Of a stretch of 49,624 nt of DNA, positions 34,669 through 43,697 are shown piece after piece. A program made the position numbers and the translations under genes. How positions within the stretch are numbered: the first letter of the stretch is position 1; each line of letters opens with the position of its first letter. The stretch is from an uncultured Bacillota bacterium. GTDB taxonomy: Bacteria > Bacillota_I > Bacilli_A > RFN20 > CAG-826. The stretch covers positions 1-49,624 of the forward strand of contig CASFVT010000031.1 in NCBI GenBank assembly GCA_949298195.1. Reading direction: 5' to 3'. The notes beneath the pieces were generated by a model. The model worked only from the letters and a program-made list of their open reading frames with translations. It searched no databases and had not been told where the DNA came from.

Positions 34669-36019
34669 TCAAACTCCCCACATTTCCTCGAATATCCCTT
34701 GGTCGACCGGCATCGCGGAGTCGAAGTCGAAGCGGAGAATCGCCTCTTCCCCGCCCGAATAGGAAATGCTCATCTCCGCAACCATCCCGGGCCCGTCGAG
34801 GGCGATTTCGAATTCGTCGGGAGTACCGTAAAGGGGGTTTTCGTGGAAGAACTCATCGTCGGGCAAGAGAACACTGGAGAGTTCATCGAGGGAAACCGAG
34901 TCGTCGATGCGATAATGGGTCGCATCGATTTTCTCGAAGAGATCGGCGGAAAGAGCGTAGCTCGGGCGGAAGTGGAACTCATCCTGATTTTGGAAGCCCA
35001 TGTTGCTCCCTCCGTCGATGTTGCCGCTCACATACCAATTCTCGTAGATCTCGTGTTCCGAGTCGCCGAACTGCCTGTAGATATAGTTGGTTCCCTCTAT
35101 TTCCTCGTTCGTGTGTTCAAGGCCGGCATTCGGCATGTGGAAGAGGGAGCTTCCTTCGTAATAGAGGCTCGACGATTGCCCTCCCCGCACGATCTCGAAG
35201 GCGTAGTCAGCGTTTTCAAGGGCCGATAGGGCCGTCCGGAGGGGTTCGTTCTCGGTCTTCGTCGGGTAGGGGGCGACGTGCTCGACGGGAGGGAGGTGTC
35301 CAGGTCGTCGATGATGTCCGCGGAGAAGCGGAACGGTTCGCCACTGGGGCCCTTGGGCCCTGGTTGATAGTAGAGGCCTTCCGCCTCGAGGCTGGTGAAA
35401 CTGCCGTCGCTTTCGTAGAGGACGGCCGTCTCGACGCTCAGTGAAACCCCGCCGCCCATGCTCATGGTACCGAGAATGGAATTGGCCACGTAATCGGAGG
35501 TCGCCTCCTCGATGAGGTAATGCCGGCTTCCCCGGTTTCCGTGATGTCCCCGCGGCCGATCCTCGAAAGCGGGGAAGCGAACTCGGCCATGAAGTAGCCA
35601 TTGGACGTGGTCTCGACCGTGTTCAGGAGGCTGAGGTGCTCGGTGACCGCGTAGTTATTCTCCGCGTCGAGGAAATAGGTGAGTTCGTAAGTAAAGCCCC
35701 CTCCGGTCGTGGGGTCACCGTAAAAGCCGTGGAGGTGGAAGGCCTTCCCGCCCTCGTTTTGATAGACGATCGAGCCGCTGATTAAAGGCCTTCCGGCTTC
35801 GCCGAGCTGGAATTCGAACTCCAGAAGCAGGTTGCCGTTAAGCTTCGCGAGGGCTGAATCGAGGTCGTGGCCGGTTTCCGAGGTCGTGGCCGTCGTGGCA
35901 GATGTTGCCTAGGTGAGGTTTTCGCCCGTTTCGTCGGCTGCCGAGGCCGCTTTCGGGGCGCAGGCCCCGAGTCCGACGGCAAGTAGCCCGGCGAGGGCAA
36001 GGGTTTTTCCTTTTTTCAT
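34669..36019 (-). pseudogene. Modular lipoprotein D, decayed (in-frame stop plus two frameshifts)
   Basis: The start at 36019 has a strong AAGGAGG Shine-Dalgarno and a lipobox signal peptide (MKKGKTLALAGLLAVGLGAC, Cys20). A TAG at codon 37 (35911..35909) interrupts the frame, but the same frame continues with protein-like sequence (LNGNLLLEFEFQLGEAG, YELTYFLDAENNYAVTEHL). Single-base deletions near 35518-35526 and 35285-35297 then shift it twice before the intact end (YAFEIVRGGQSSSLYYEG to MWGV). Repaired, it would be about 450 aa. It has the same module layout as the three lipoproteins upstream (for example LRTALSALENADYAFEIV). Last gene of the array, directly before a terminator. Confidence 0.8.
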
Positions 36020-36032
36020 CGCTATGTCCTCC

Positions 36033-38783
36033 TTAGTAGTTGAAGAGTTCCTCGAGACCGGAAGGGATCTCGCCAATCCCCCCGAAGGAAGAGATGGTCC
36101 CGATTTCCTTGTCCTCGGGGTCGATGAGGGTGATTCCCGTCAACTCTCCGGCGGTCAGTTCATAGATCCCTTCCTTGAAGAAGGCTTCCTCGCCCGGATA
36201 GGCCATCCGGAATAGTTCCCATAGACCGGTGGCCGGGACCGAGGAAAGGAATCTTTCCGCCGAGAAATCGAGGGTTCCCAGGGCATTGGCAATTTCCGAG
36301 GAGGAGAAGAAATAGCCTTCGCCCTCGGAATAGATGGTTACCTTGGATTCGAAGACGATTTGATGGCTCCCATCCCCCTTTTTGGCAATCGGATAGAGAT
36401 AGAGCTCCCCGTCTCCCCGTTGGAGGGCGGCCCCTTGGGAAGCGTCGTCGGGGAGGATCACGAGAAGGCCGTGGTTCCCGGTCCCGTACATCGTCCCGGT
36501 ATGCCCGGCGATGTCGTAGGTCGCCGACCAATCGGCATCGAAAAGCGCATAAACGGCATCCATGACGATGTCGTAGGTCCCGTCGTCGAGGGGGTCGGCC
36601 TCGCTTAGCCCGAAGGGGAGTTCCTCGAAGGGCGAGATGGAAATCTCGTAGGCGGAGCCCCCGTCGTTGAACTCGATTCCGGTGATGAGCCCGTCGGTTA
36701 GGGTGACGTAGCCTTCCTCACACCACTGGGTGTCGAAATGCTTGAGCCTGAGATAGGAGGGGAGGAGCCATCTGATGCCGCTGAAATCGTTGTATTGGCC
36801 GATGCTGTAGAGGCCCTCGCCGAGGTAGTGGAAACACTGGGCGACATCACCATAGGAGAGATTCCCTTCATATGCGCTTTGGTAGTAGACGGAGAAGGTA
36901 TCGTAATAGGAAGAGAAGAGAGTGGGGTCGGATAGCCTCCAGGCGAAGCGCTCGTAGGAGTATCCGTCGAAGTCCCCATTTCCGTCATCCCGGTACCAGA
37001 CGACGGAGGAGATGCCGCCTTCCGAAGGAACCACGAGGGCGCTGCTCGCCCCTTGGTAGTAGGTGAGGAGGGGAGAGCCGTCCACGCTGACCTCATAGGC
37101 GTACCCGGCTCCAAGCGAGCGGATGGCATCGATCAAGTCGAGGTATTCCTCTTCCCCTTGGTAGACCCCGTCGACAAGGCCGAAGGGCATCCCTTCGTAC
37201 GGATGGAAACCGAATTCCAGCTGGGGCTGGCCGCCTTGGAAGGCCTTGATCGAGGAGAGGCTGCCGTTTTCGAGGGCGATTTCCAGCCGCTCGTAGCCTG
37301 AATAGAAGTTCGCCCCGTTGTCGGCTAGCAATTCCCCGGGGAGCAAGAGGTTCAGCACTTCGATGGTCAAATAGGGAATCTCGAGGACGTAAACCCCGTT
37401 TTCGTACTCGAAGAGGGCGGGATTGAAAGCGGTGTAGGCGGAGTCGAAATCCGAGCGGGCGTAACTCGACCCGCCCTCGAGGAGCATGAATCCGCCATCC
37501 CGTTCCTCGGCGTGCCACTTGTGGAGGTTTTCTCCGTCAAGCGGATCGTTCGGGGCGTAGTAGGCATCCTCCTCGCCGAGTCCATCGCGACTGACGTCGG
37601 CTTGGAGATAGAAGGAGCTTTCGCCTCTATAAAGGCGTTTGGACGCGTTGTTGAGGTCAAAGTCCATGACGTAGGGGCCATCGAGGAGGGAGAGGGCCTC
37701 CAAGAGGGCGGCGGACTCGCTTGTTGGTTCATCGCGGGGAGCGAGATGCTCGACGTTTACGTCGTCATAGGAGGAGATGGTGCCGTTGACGGCGATTTCC
37801 ATGTCCGGGATGCCCGGGGCGACGGCCATCGCAAAGGAAAGCGAGAAGCCGACGAACCGCCCGTCCTCGATGCTCATCGTCGCTTCTTCGGTGAGTGGGG
37901 GAAGGCTCTCGTGGGGAGATCCCGAGAGGATGAATCCGAACACCCGTTCGGCCTCGTGGGTGTCGAGGCGGTAGATGTTTTCATCGACCTCCGTGAAATC
38001 GCGTTCGGTCAGGCTACGAAGGGGCGAAAGGTAGGTCGCGTTGAAGTTCTCGTAGGTGGGCTCGAGGGTCACCTTGCCATTGAGGCCGAGCCGCTCGACG
38101 TAGGCAAGTCCGTCCTCGCCCTTGAAGTAGGCGTCCCCGGTCTCCTGGACTTGTTCCATGCTGGCCCCGGGAATGTCGAGGGGCTCGCCGTTCATGAGAA
38201 CATACTGGGACATCGTCGCGGTAACGGAAAGATCGGTGGCCTCATTCGAATAGAGGTCGTTGGCTACCATCTCGATGCTGAGCACCTGGCTCATCACGTT
38301 GCCTTGTCCGTCGTCCATGTCCATGGAGTAAGTCCCGTGGGCATAGGCGTCGACGCGGTGGGGGAGCTTGAGGGCCTCGACGGCTTCGTAGAGGATGTCG
38401 CCAGGCTCTTCCTCCCCTTGGCCGCCGGAGGTATCCGAAGCCGAAGTCTCCGAACCCGAACCGCCCGAGGGACCGGAAGCCGATCCCGAATCCCCGCCTT
38501 GGGAGTCGGAAGTCGATGGTCCGGGTTCCTCCCCGAGCGAGGAAGAGGACGATGATGACCCCGAATCCGTGGTTCCTGGCGAAGAAGAGGAAGAAAAGGA
38601 AGTGCCACCCGTGGAAGAGGAAGTCGACCCCGTCCCGCCTTCCGATGTGCTGGATCCGTCAATCGAGGAAGTGGATCCTTCCCCCTCGGAAGTCGAGACG
38701 GCACTCGAGCCCCCCTCCGGTCCACAGGACGATAGTAAAAGCGTCAATGCCAGCAAGGACGTTCCCAAGAGGCGTTTTTTCAT
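36033..38783 (-). CDS. Modular lipoprotein C
   Basis: 916 aa from ATG 38783 with a GGAGGG Shine-Dalgarno; lipobox Cys20 (LTLLLSSC). Residues about 22-130 are a Ser/Gly/Thr/Glu low-complexity spacer, typical of a flexible stalk holding the domains away from the membrane. Four related modules of about 190 residues follow. Each opens with a helix like LYEAVEALKLPHRV, LLEALSLLDGPYVM, LIDAIRSLGAGYAY or VMDAVYALFDADWS, and two close on a P-[YF]-E-x-[LM]-P-F-G-L motif (FHPYEGMPFGL, ISPFEELPFGL). The fold resembles beta-rich lipid- or ligand-binding lipoproteins in layout, but I do not recognise the family and assign no function. Confidence 0.85.
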   Translation of the reverse strand: MKKRLLGTSLLALTLLLSSCGPEGGSSAVSTSEGEGSTSSIDGSSTSEGGTGSTSSSTGGTSFSSSSSPGTTDSGSSSSSSSLGEEPGPSTSDSQGGDSGSASGPSGGSGSETSASDTSGGQGEEEPGDILYEAVEALKLPHRVDAYAHGTYSMDMDDGQGNVMSQVLSIEMVANDLYSNEATDLSVTATMSQYVLMNGEPLDIPGASMEQVQETGDAYFKGEDGLAYVERLGLNGKVTLEPTYENFNATYLSPLRSLTERDFTEVDENIYRLDTHEAERVFGFILSGSPHESLPPLTEEATMSIEDGRFVGFSLSFAMAVAPGIPDMEIAVNGTISSYDDVNVEHLAPRDEPTSESAALLEALSLLDGPYVMDFDLNNASKRLYRGESSFYLQADVSRDGLGEEDAYYAPNDPLDGENLHKWHAEERDGGFMLLEGGSSYARSDFDSAYTAFNPALFEYENGVYVLEIPYLTIEVLNLLLPGELLADNGANFYSGYERLEIALENGSLSSIKAFQGGQPQLEFGFHPYEGMPFGLVDGVYQGEEEYLDLIDAIRSLGAGYAYEVSVDGSPLLTYYQGASSALVVPSEGGISSVVWYRDDGNGDFDGYSYERFAWRLSDPTLFSSYYDTFSVYYQSAYEGNLSYGDVAQCFHYLGEGLYSIGQYNDFSGIRWLLPSYLRLKHFDTQWCEEGYVTLTDGLITGIEFNDGGSAYEISISPFEELPFGLSEADPLDDGTYDIVMDAVYALFDADWSATYDIAGHTGTMYGTGNHGLLVILPDDASQGAALQRGDGELYLYPIAKKGDGSHQIVFESKVTIYSEGEGYFFSSSEIANALGTLDFSAERFLSSVPATGLWELFRMAYPGEEAFFKEGIYELTAGELTGITLIDPEDKEIGTISSFGGIGEIPSGLEELFNY

Positions 38784-38896
38784 GTGATTCCCTCCAACTA
38801 GCGAGATTTTACGATTCCGGGAAAGGCATGACAATGATGAAACGGCATCGATCACATTTCTTCCGGAAGCAAGCGAAGAGAAACTGTTTTGCTGGT

Positions 38897-38922
38897 GAAA
38901 AAAGAGCCGGTGGGCCGGCTCT
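38897..38922 (-). terminator. Terminator after lipoprotein B
   Basis: AGAGCCGG and CCGGCTCT (minus strand, 38922..38903) pair around a 4-nt loop, followed by a run of T. It separates lipoproteins A-B from C-D into two transcription units or attenuates between them. The rest of 38784-38934 shows no gene. Confidence 0.85.
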
Positions 38923-38934
38923 ATCTGATGATGA

Positions 38935-40896
38935 CTAGATGATTTCGATGGGGTATGGGAGGCCCTCGTAAGGGAGGATCTCGATTTCGAGATAGGGCTC
39001 GATCCGATATCCGCTTGCCCGGTGGAAGGCAATCGAGGCGATGTTCCCAGCCTCGTCGAAGGCGAAGGCGACCCCCATGGAATCCTCAGGTTGCAAATCG
39101 TATTCGTAGAACGGATCCAAGGCATTCAGAAGGGGTTCGGGAAGGTAGGATGCGACGTCCGACCCGAGGCTCCAGGAGTTGTGGGGCAAGGCGAGGATTT
39201 CCCCGTTCCCCGTCTCGATTAGATAAGCCTCGTCGAGGCCATAGGGGTAGATTTGAAGAAGATCGGCGAAATCGGCGATAGGGAGTTCGATATCCGGATA
39301 GACAAGAAGGGAGCCATCGGCGGTTTCGCCATGGTGGTAGTAGGACCGATAGGACGAGGCGGTCTCATCGTAGGCATAGTAGGAGCCCCCGCCAGGGAGG
39401 AGGGAAAGGATCTTCTCGCCTTCGAAATCGACATAGAGATCGGTCACCAAGTCCTCGACGAATGGGGATGAAACCCGGTAATGGGCGCTCCTAGCCGGAT
39501 TCCCGAGGACGGATTTGATGCTCTCGAGCCCCTCCATCGAATGCTCGGGCGAGGGTTCGACCCCGGGGATGAGGCCGAGGGGAAGGCCGTCCCCGACATC
39601 GTAAGCGAAGGACTGGCGGTAAATCGCCTTCCCTTCTTGCTCGATCTCGATTTCCCCGATATGGCCCTCCCCGTCGAGGAGCACGGAGAAGCGGAAGGGA
39701 TCGTAGAGCCCGGTGGCCGGGATGGCCGGATAGTCGTTCCAGTAGAAGGAACTGGGATAGAACCGGGCGAGGAGTTCGGGGTAGGAGGAGTCCCCGTTGT
39801 AGACATAAGCATCCCCGTCCTTTTCGAAGGAGGCCGCGGAAATCCCGAGGATCGGGCGGAGGGCGGTCAGGTATTTCTCTTCGTCGAGCGGGCCGTGACC
39901 GGATTCCTGATACCATGGATGCCCATCGGCCGGGTAATAACCGAGTCCCACCACGGAGAGGGAATCGTCGACGAGGATGCTGACGGATGCCGTCTCATAG
40001 GGCGAGATCTCGAAATCCTCGACCTCCCTATCTTGCATGATGACGGCTTTTTCGGTGAAGAGGCCGGTGTAGAAGGAGGAATACCCGCTGGAATAGGGGA
40101 AGGTCTCGATGACCGTCTTGAAGTCGCTCACGGCCAATTCAGCAAGTGCTTCCTCGAGGGGGAGGTTCTCGGCCGGCACGGGGAGGGGCTCGAGATGCCC
40201 GATTTCCACCGACGAGGGATCGAGGCCTATCTCGAAGGGCGCTTCGATGGGCTCATCGACCATCAGGGCGTCGCTGATGAGGATTTTGCCCTTGATGAGG
40301 GGATTTCCATCGGGATTCCCGATCGAGCATTCGGTGGTGTCGAAGGCCCCGAACAGCCCGGGGAGGAGGTGGATCACGAGACGGGAGACGACGTAATCGG
40401 CAATCCCGAGGTCGATGTCGTAACCGCCGTCGGAGTTGGGGGTGAGGTCTTCCTTCCCGATCCGCGCGAAGGGGTTCAAGGCGTAGAGGTTGAAGAGGAA
40501 GCCGGCGTTTTCGCTCTCCACGACGTTGTCCTCGGTGAGCCTTTCCTCGTAGGCGATGCCGGCCTCCCCGCGGAAATAGGTCGCCTCGCCCGTCTCGGTG
40601 GGAACCAGTTCCCCGTCCTCGTCGCGGTAGGAAATCGCGTACTCGGTGGAAAGGGCCGGCATGTCGACGTCATAACGGTAAAGCGATTCGATCACGATTG
40701 GAGAACCGTTCACGGTTATCTCGGCATCGAGGGTGACGCTCAGGTCGCCCGAAATCCCCGTGAGGAGGGAATCGGGGTCGAGGGAGGGGGTGGCGCCCTC
40801 CGCCTCGGGTAGCCGGGCGGCCTTGGTGAGGCCCGAGGGGGCACAGGCGGAAAGCAGGAGGGGCAGGAGGCTCAGCAGGGAAATTCTCTTTTTCAT
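38935..40896 (-). CDS. Modular lipoprotein B
   Basis: 653 aa from ATG 40896, with AAGGAG 8 nt upstream and lipobox Cys18 (LLPLLLSAC). It lacks the long Ser-rich spacer of A and C. It appears to contain three modules of the same family; junction motifs include YDVGDGLPLGLIPG and the C-terminal ILPYEGLPYPIEII. Module starts include ALAELAVSDFKTVIETF and MEGLESIKSVLGNPARS. It lies 12 nt after lipoprotein A. Function unknown. Confidence 0.85.
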   Translation of the reverse strand: MKKRISLLSLLPLLLSACAPSGLTKAARLPEAEGATPSLDPDSLLTGISGDLSVTLDAEITVNGSPIVIESLYRYDVDMPALSTEYAISYRDEDGELVPTETGEATYFRGEAGIAYEERLTEDNVVESENAGFLFNLYALNPFARIGKEDLTPNSDGGYDIDLGIADYVVSRLVIHLLPGLFGAFDTTECSIGNPDGNPLIKGKILISDALMVDEPIEAPFEIGLDPSSVEIGHLEPLPVPAENLPLEEALAELAVSDFKTVIETFPYSSGYSSFYTGLFTEKAVIMQDREVEDFEISPYETASVSILVDDSLSVVGLGYYPADGHPWYQESGHGPLDEEKYLTALRPILGISAASFEKDGDAYVYNGDSSYPELLARFYPSSFYWNDYPAIPATGLYDPFRFSVLLDGEGHIGEIEIEQEGKAIYRQSFAYDVGDGLPLGLIPGVEPSPEHSMEGLESIKSVLGNPARSAHYRVSSPFVEDLVTDLYVDFEGEKILSLLPGGGSYYAYDETASSYRSYYHHGETADGSLLVYPDIELPIADFADLLQIYPYGLDEAYLIETGNGEILALPHNSWSLGSDVASYLPEPLLNALDPFYEYDLQPEDSMGVAFAFDEAGNIASIAFHRASGYRIEPYLEIEILPYEGLPYPIEII

Positions 40897-40908
40897 GGTC
40901 AATGCTCC

Positions 40909-43632
40909 TTATAGGGCCTGGATGGTGCTTTCGACATCCCCGGGAAGGCCTTCGTAAGGACGGATGCCGCTTATCTGGAGGACCGCATTCCCATCGGGAT
41001 CGAAGTAGTAGACGGCCTCGACCTCATGGCTGAGCGGATCGAGGTCGATTTGGCAGGTGGCAAGGATGGATAGATCCTCCCGTCCATGGGCCAAGGCGAC
41101 CGCGTACCACGGATAGAGGGGGAAGGCACCCCCATCGACATAGAAGAGGAGGGGGCTCGGGAGGTAGAAGTAGGTGTTTTCGAAAATGCTTTCATCGAAG
41201 ATCATGTTCGACGGGTTCTGGTAATCGATGATGGCGGCCCCGGCGAAATCCGGCTGATGGTCCTCGTCGACCATGACGGCCGCGTCGACGGGAATGCTTT
41301 CCCCGGTTTCCCCGTCGGTGGCCTCGGCCGGGACGATCCAACAGTCGCTCAGCCCCGCCTCCTCGGGCTCGGCATAGACCGAGTAACCGGCGAAATGAAG
41401 GGTTCCGGTGTGCTCGGTGCCGTCCACGTCGAGATAAACGTAATCGGCCGTGAAGGGCGAGAAGATGCCCGAAATCGCTTCCTTGATGAGCGTGCTTTCC
41501 TCGAGTTCTCCCTCTTGGGAAAGGGGAGTCGATTCGTCGAGGCCGAAGGGGAGGGCGTCGATTGCCTCGATGTCGACCCGGGCGTATTCCTCGCCGTTTA
41601 CGTAGTAGACGATGGACGTGATGAGCCCCGCGCCCACCTCGACCCTGACCTCGTCGGAGGAATAAGCGACATCGGAGGTATCGATCCCCATGTTGGTCCG
41701 GATTATCTGGTCGGGGAAGAAATAGGAGGCCTCCTCGGGTATGTAGATCAGCCAGGCATCCGGGTCTTCGAAGTCGAACGAGTAACTGACCGAATCGTAG
41801 TCGTATTCGGTGAGGGCCGCGGGGAGGAAGCCCTCATATGGCACGTAATCGGTCATTGCCCACTCCCAGTGGAAGTCCTCGTAACGGTGGCCGACGAGAC
41901 TCTCGCTCCCCTCCCTCTCGACGAACCAGACGAGGTCGGAATAGCCGTATTCGAGGTCGCCGGCGAGGTAAAGGAAGCTCTTCTCGCCCTGATAGACCGT
42001 GATGGCGGGGACATCGGATCCGGCATATTCGGTGAAAGCCCCGGAGAAGGTGTACTTCTTCATCCCCCGGAGGCTTTCGATGGCCTCGAGGGCCGATACG
42101 AGGACCGGATCCCCGTCGAAGGGGGCATCGTCGATGTCGATCGGGAAGCCGGTGAAGGGATGGAAAGTCGCGGTGTAGGAATTCCCGACGCTGGAGTCGA
42201 TCTTGATGCTCTCGAGCTTCCCCTCCCCATCGAGGGTGATTTCCATCACGTTCGGCCAGTAATGGATGGAAAAGCCGGGAAGGTAGTCGATCAGGGTTGG
42301 CATGATTGCTTCCCAGACCGCGGCCACCGAGGTGCGGGTCGAGCGGTCCGGGCACTCGAAGCTGTAGATCCCGTCGACGTAATCGAAGAGGCCGGCGTAG
42401 ACGCGCAGGTAGGAGCTCATCGCCGCCATCCGGTCCGGGAACTCGTGGTAGGTCTCCTCGAAAACGCCGTCGCGCTGATCCCAGAGGTAGTACTTCCCGT
42501 CGGGGTCGTCGCTTTTCGGGGCAACGAGGTAGTGGCTGCCGTAGGATGTGTTGTCCGTCGGCTCCATGTAGGCGATGGTCTCGCCCTGATAGTAGCGCCC
42601 GTTGACGGTTTCGGGGGTCGAACTCGCTGAGCGGGACCTAAGCTCCATCTCGTAGGGTTCGTCGAGCGTCTCAAAGGCCGTCATGAGCCGTTCCTGATCG
42701 GCGTTCAAGGGCCCGTTCCGGGGATTGAGGTGGGGGATCGCGATGTCTTCGTAGGAATCGACTGTCACGTCGAAATCGAGTTGAAGCGGATCCATGTTCG
42801 GGGCGCCCATCATCCCGCCCAGGTCGACATCCATCGTGAACGAGAGGGCGGTCAGCCGGTCACTCTCGAAATGGGCCTCGGCCCTCCCTTGGTCGCCCTG
42901 GAAGGAAGAAGAAGAACCGTTCGGGCCGATCGGCTGGTTCATGAAAACGGAAAGGACGAGGGAAGCGGCTTCGTGGTCGAGATAGTAGGCATCGCCTTCC
43001 TTCACGAAGTCGCGGGAGGTGAGTAGGGACAAGGGGGAGGCGTAGGTCGAATCGAAGTTGAAGCCGATGCGGTCCTTCTTGATCTCCCCGGTGAGCTCGT
43101 AGTCCTCGATGTAGGCCAGTCCCGCCTCATCCTCGAAGACGGTCGAGCCAATGAAGTTGGACATGCTTCCGTTCGGGACCTCGACTTCCTCGCCCTCGAT
43201 GATGGCCTTCGTGGCCGTCTGACTCGTAAACGAACCGCGGTAGGCCCCGATACCGTATTCCCCGTCGATTTCCATCCCCATCCGGTAGAGGATTTCCGTG
43301 CTGACCCCGGGAGCCATCTCCATCGTGAAGCGGCTTTCCCCGGTGGCATCCAGCTGGATGCGGTGGGGCTTCTTGAGCTCCTCCATGGCCTTATCGAGGT
43401 CGACCCCGGTGAGGGGCAGGTCCCCGCCTTGGCTCGATGAGGAAGAGACATCGGGCCCTTCTGCGGACGATGATGTCGATTGGCTACCGCCGGCCCCGCT
43501 TGAGGCTAACGACGTCGCTAGGCTTCCGCTTCCGTCGACCAGCGAGGAAGAGGGGGCGGCCCCTTCGGGCGCGCAGCCGCTCAAGGCCAAGGCCAAAAGG
43601 GCCAAGGGGATGGCGATTGTGTTTCTTTTCAT
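40909..43632 (-). CDS. Modular lipoprotein A
   Basis: 907 aa from ATG 43632, with GGAGG 8 nt upstream and lipobox Cys20 (LALALSGC). A short Ser/Gly spacer (about residues 22-75) is followed by four modules: AMEELKKPHRIQLDA, LMTAFETLDEPYEMEL, VSALEAIESLRGMKKY and LIKEAISGIFSPFTADY. Module ends include FHPFTGFPIDID, IDALPFGLDES and the C-terminal IRPYEGLPGDVES. The first module aligns well with that of C (LKKPHRI versus LKLPHRV, and ASPLSLLTSRDF versus LSPLRSLTERDF), so they are clear paralogues. Function unknown; it heads the A-B unit. Confidence 0.85.
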   Translation of the reverse strand: MKRNTIAIPLALLALALSGCAPEGAAPSSSLVDGSGSLATSLASSGAGGSQSTSSSAEGPDVSSSSSQGGDLPLTGVDLDKAMEELKKPHRIQLDATGESRFTMEMAPGVSTEILYRMGMEIDGEYGIGAYRGSFTSQTATKAIIEGEEVEVPNGSMSNFIGSTVFEDEAGLAYIEDYELTGEIKKDRIGFNFDSTYASPLSLLTSRDFVKEGDAYYLDHEAASLVLSVFMNQPIGPNGSSSSFQGDQGRAEAHFESDRLTALSFTMDVDLGGMMGAPNMDPLQLDFDVTVDSYEDIAIPHLNPRNGPLNADQERLMTAFETLDEPYEMELRSRSASSTPETVNGRYYQGETIAYMEPTDNTSYGSHYLVAPKSDDPDGKYYLWDQRDGVFEETYHEFPDRMAAMSSYLRVYAGLFDYVDGIYSFECPDRSTRTSVAAVWEAIMPTLIDYLPGFSIHYWPNVMEITLDGEGKLESIKIDSSVGNSYTATFHPFTGFPIDIDDAPFDGDPVLVSALEAIESLRGMKKYTFSGAFTEYAGSDVPAITVYQGEKSFLYLAGDLEYGYSDLVWFVEREGSESLVGHRYEDFHWEWAMTDYVPYEGFLPAALTEYDYDSVSYSFDFEDPDAWLIYIPEEASYFFPDQIIRTNMGIDTSDVAYSSDEVRVEVGAGLITSIVYYVNGEEYARVDIEAIDALPFGLDESTPLSQEGELEESTLIKEAISGIFSPFTADYVYLDVDGTEHTGTLHFAGYSVYAEPEEAGLSDCWIVPAEATDGETGESIPVDAAVMVDEDHQPDFAGAAIIDYQNPSNMIFDESIFENTYFYLPSPLLFYVDGGAFPLYPWYAVALAHGREDLSILATCQIDLDPLSHEVEAVYYFDPDGNAVLQISGIRPYEGLPGDVESTIQAL

Positions 43633-43655
43633 TTGGCGTTCCTCCACCATTAGGG

Positions 43656-43671
43656 CCATTTTCGCAAATGG
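43656..43671. repeat. Small hairpin upstream of lipoprotein A
   Basis: CCATTT-TCGC-AAATGG, a perfect 6-bp stem between the LRR lipoprotein stop and the lipoprotein A Shine-Dalgarno. No T-run. A shorter CCATT-GCCT-AATGG hairpin lies at about 46322-46335, upstream of the LRR gene. These could be leader stem-loops. Confidence 0.35.
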
Positions 43672-43697
43672 TAAAGGGAAATCAAAGCGAAAGCTGA

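Noticed and set aside
33717..35444. 575-aa open frame on the plus strand
   Set aside because: Antisense to the UvrA-like gene and lipoprotein D; low-complexity Arg/Gly/Glu composition typical of a GC-rich shadow frame.
35909..35911. TAG in lipoprotein D as a recoded sense codon
   Set aside because: The same gene also has two frameshifts, and no other in-frame TAG was seen in intact genes, so decay is simpler.
38395..38710. Ser/Gly-rich stretch as a DNA repeat or CRISPR-like array
   Set aside because: The repetition is at the amino-acid level with varied codons and no regular unit or spacer; it is a linker in lipoprotein C.
39481..42630. Long plus-strand frames opposite lipoproteins A and B
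   Set aside because: Val/Gly/Asp/Glu-rich shadow sequence; the minus strand has signal peptides, Shine-Dalgarno sequences and paralogous proteins.
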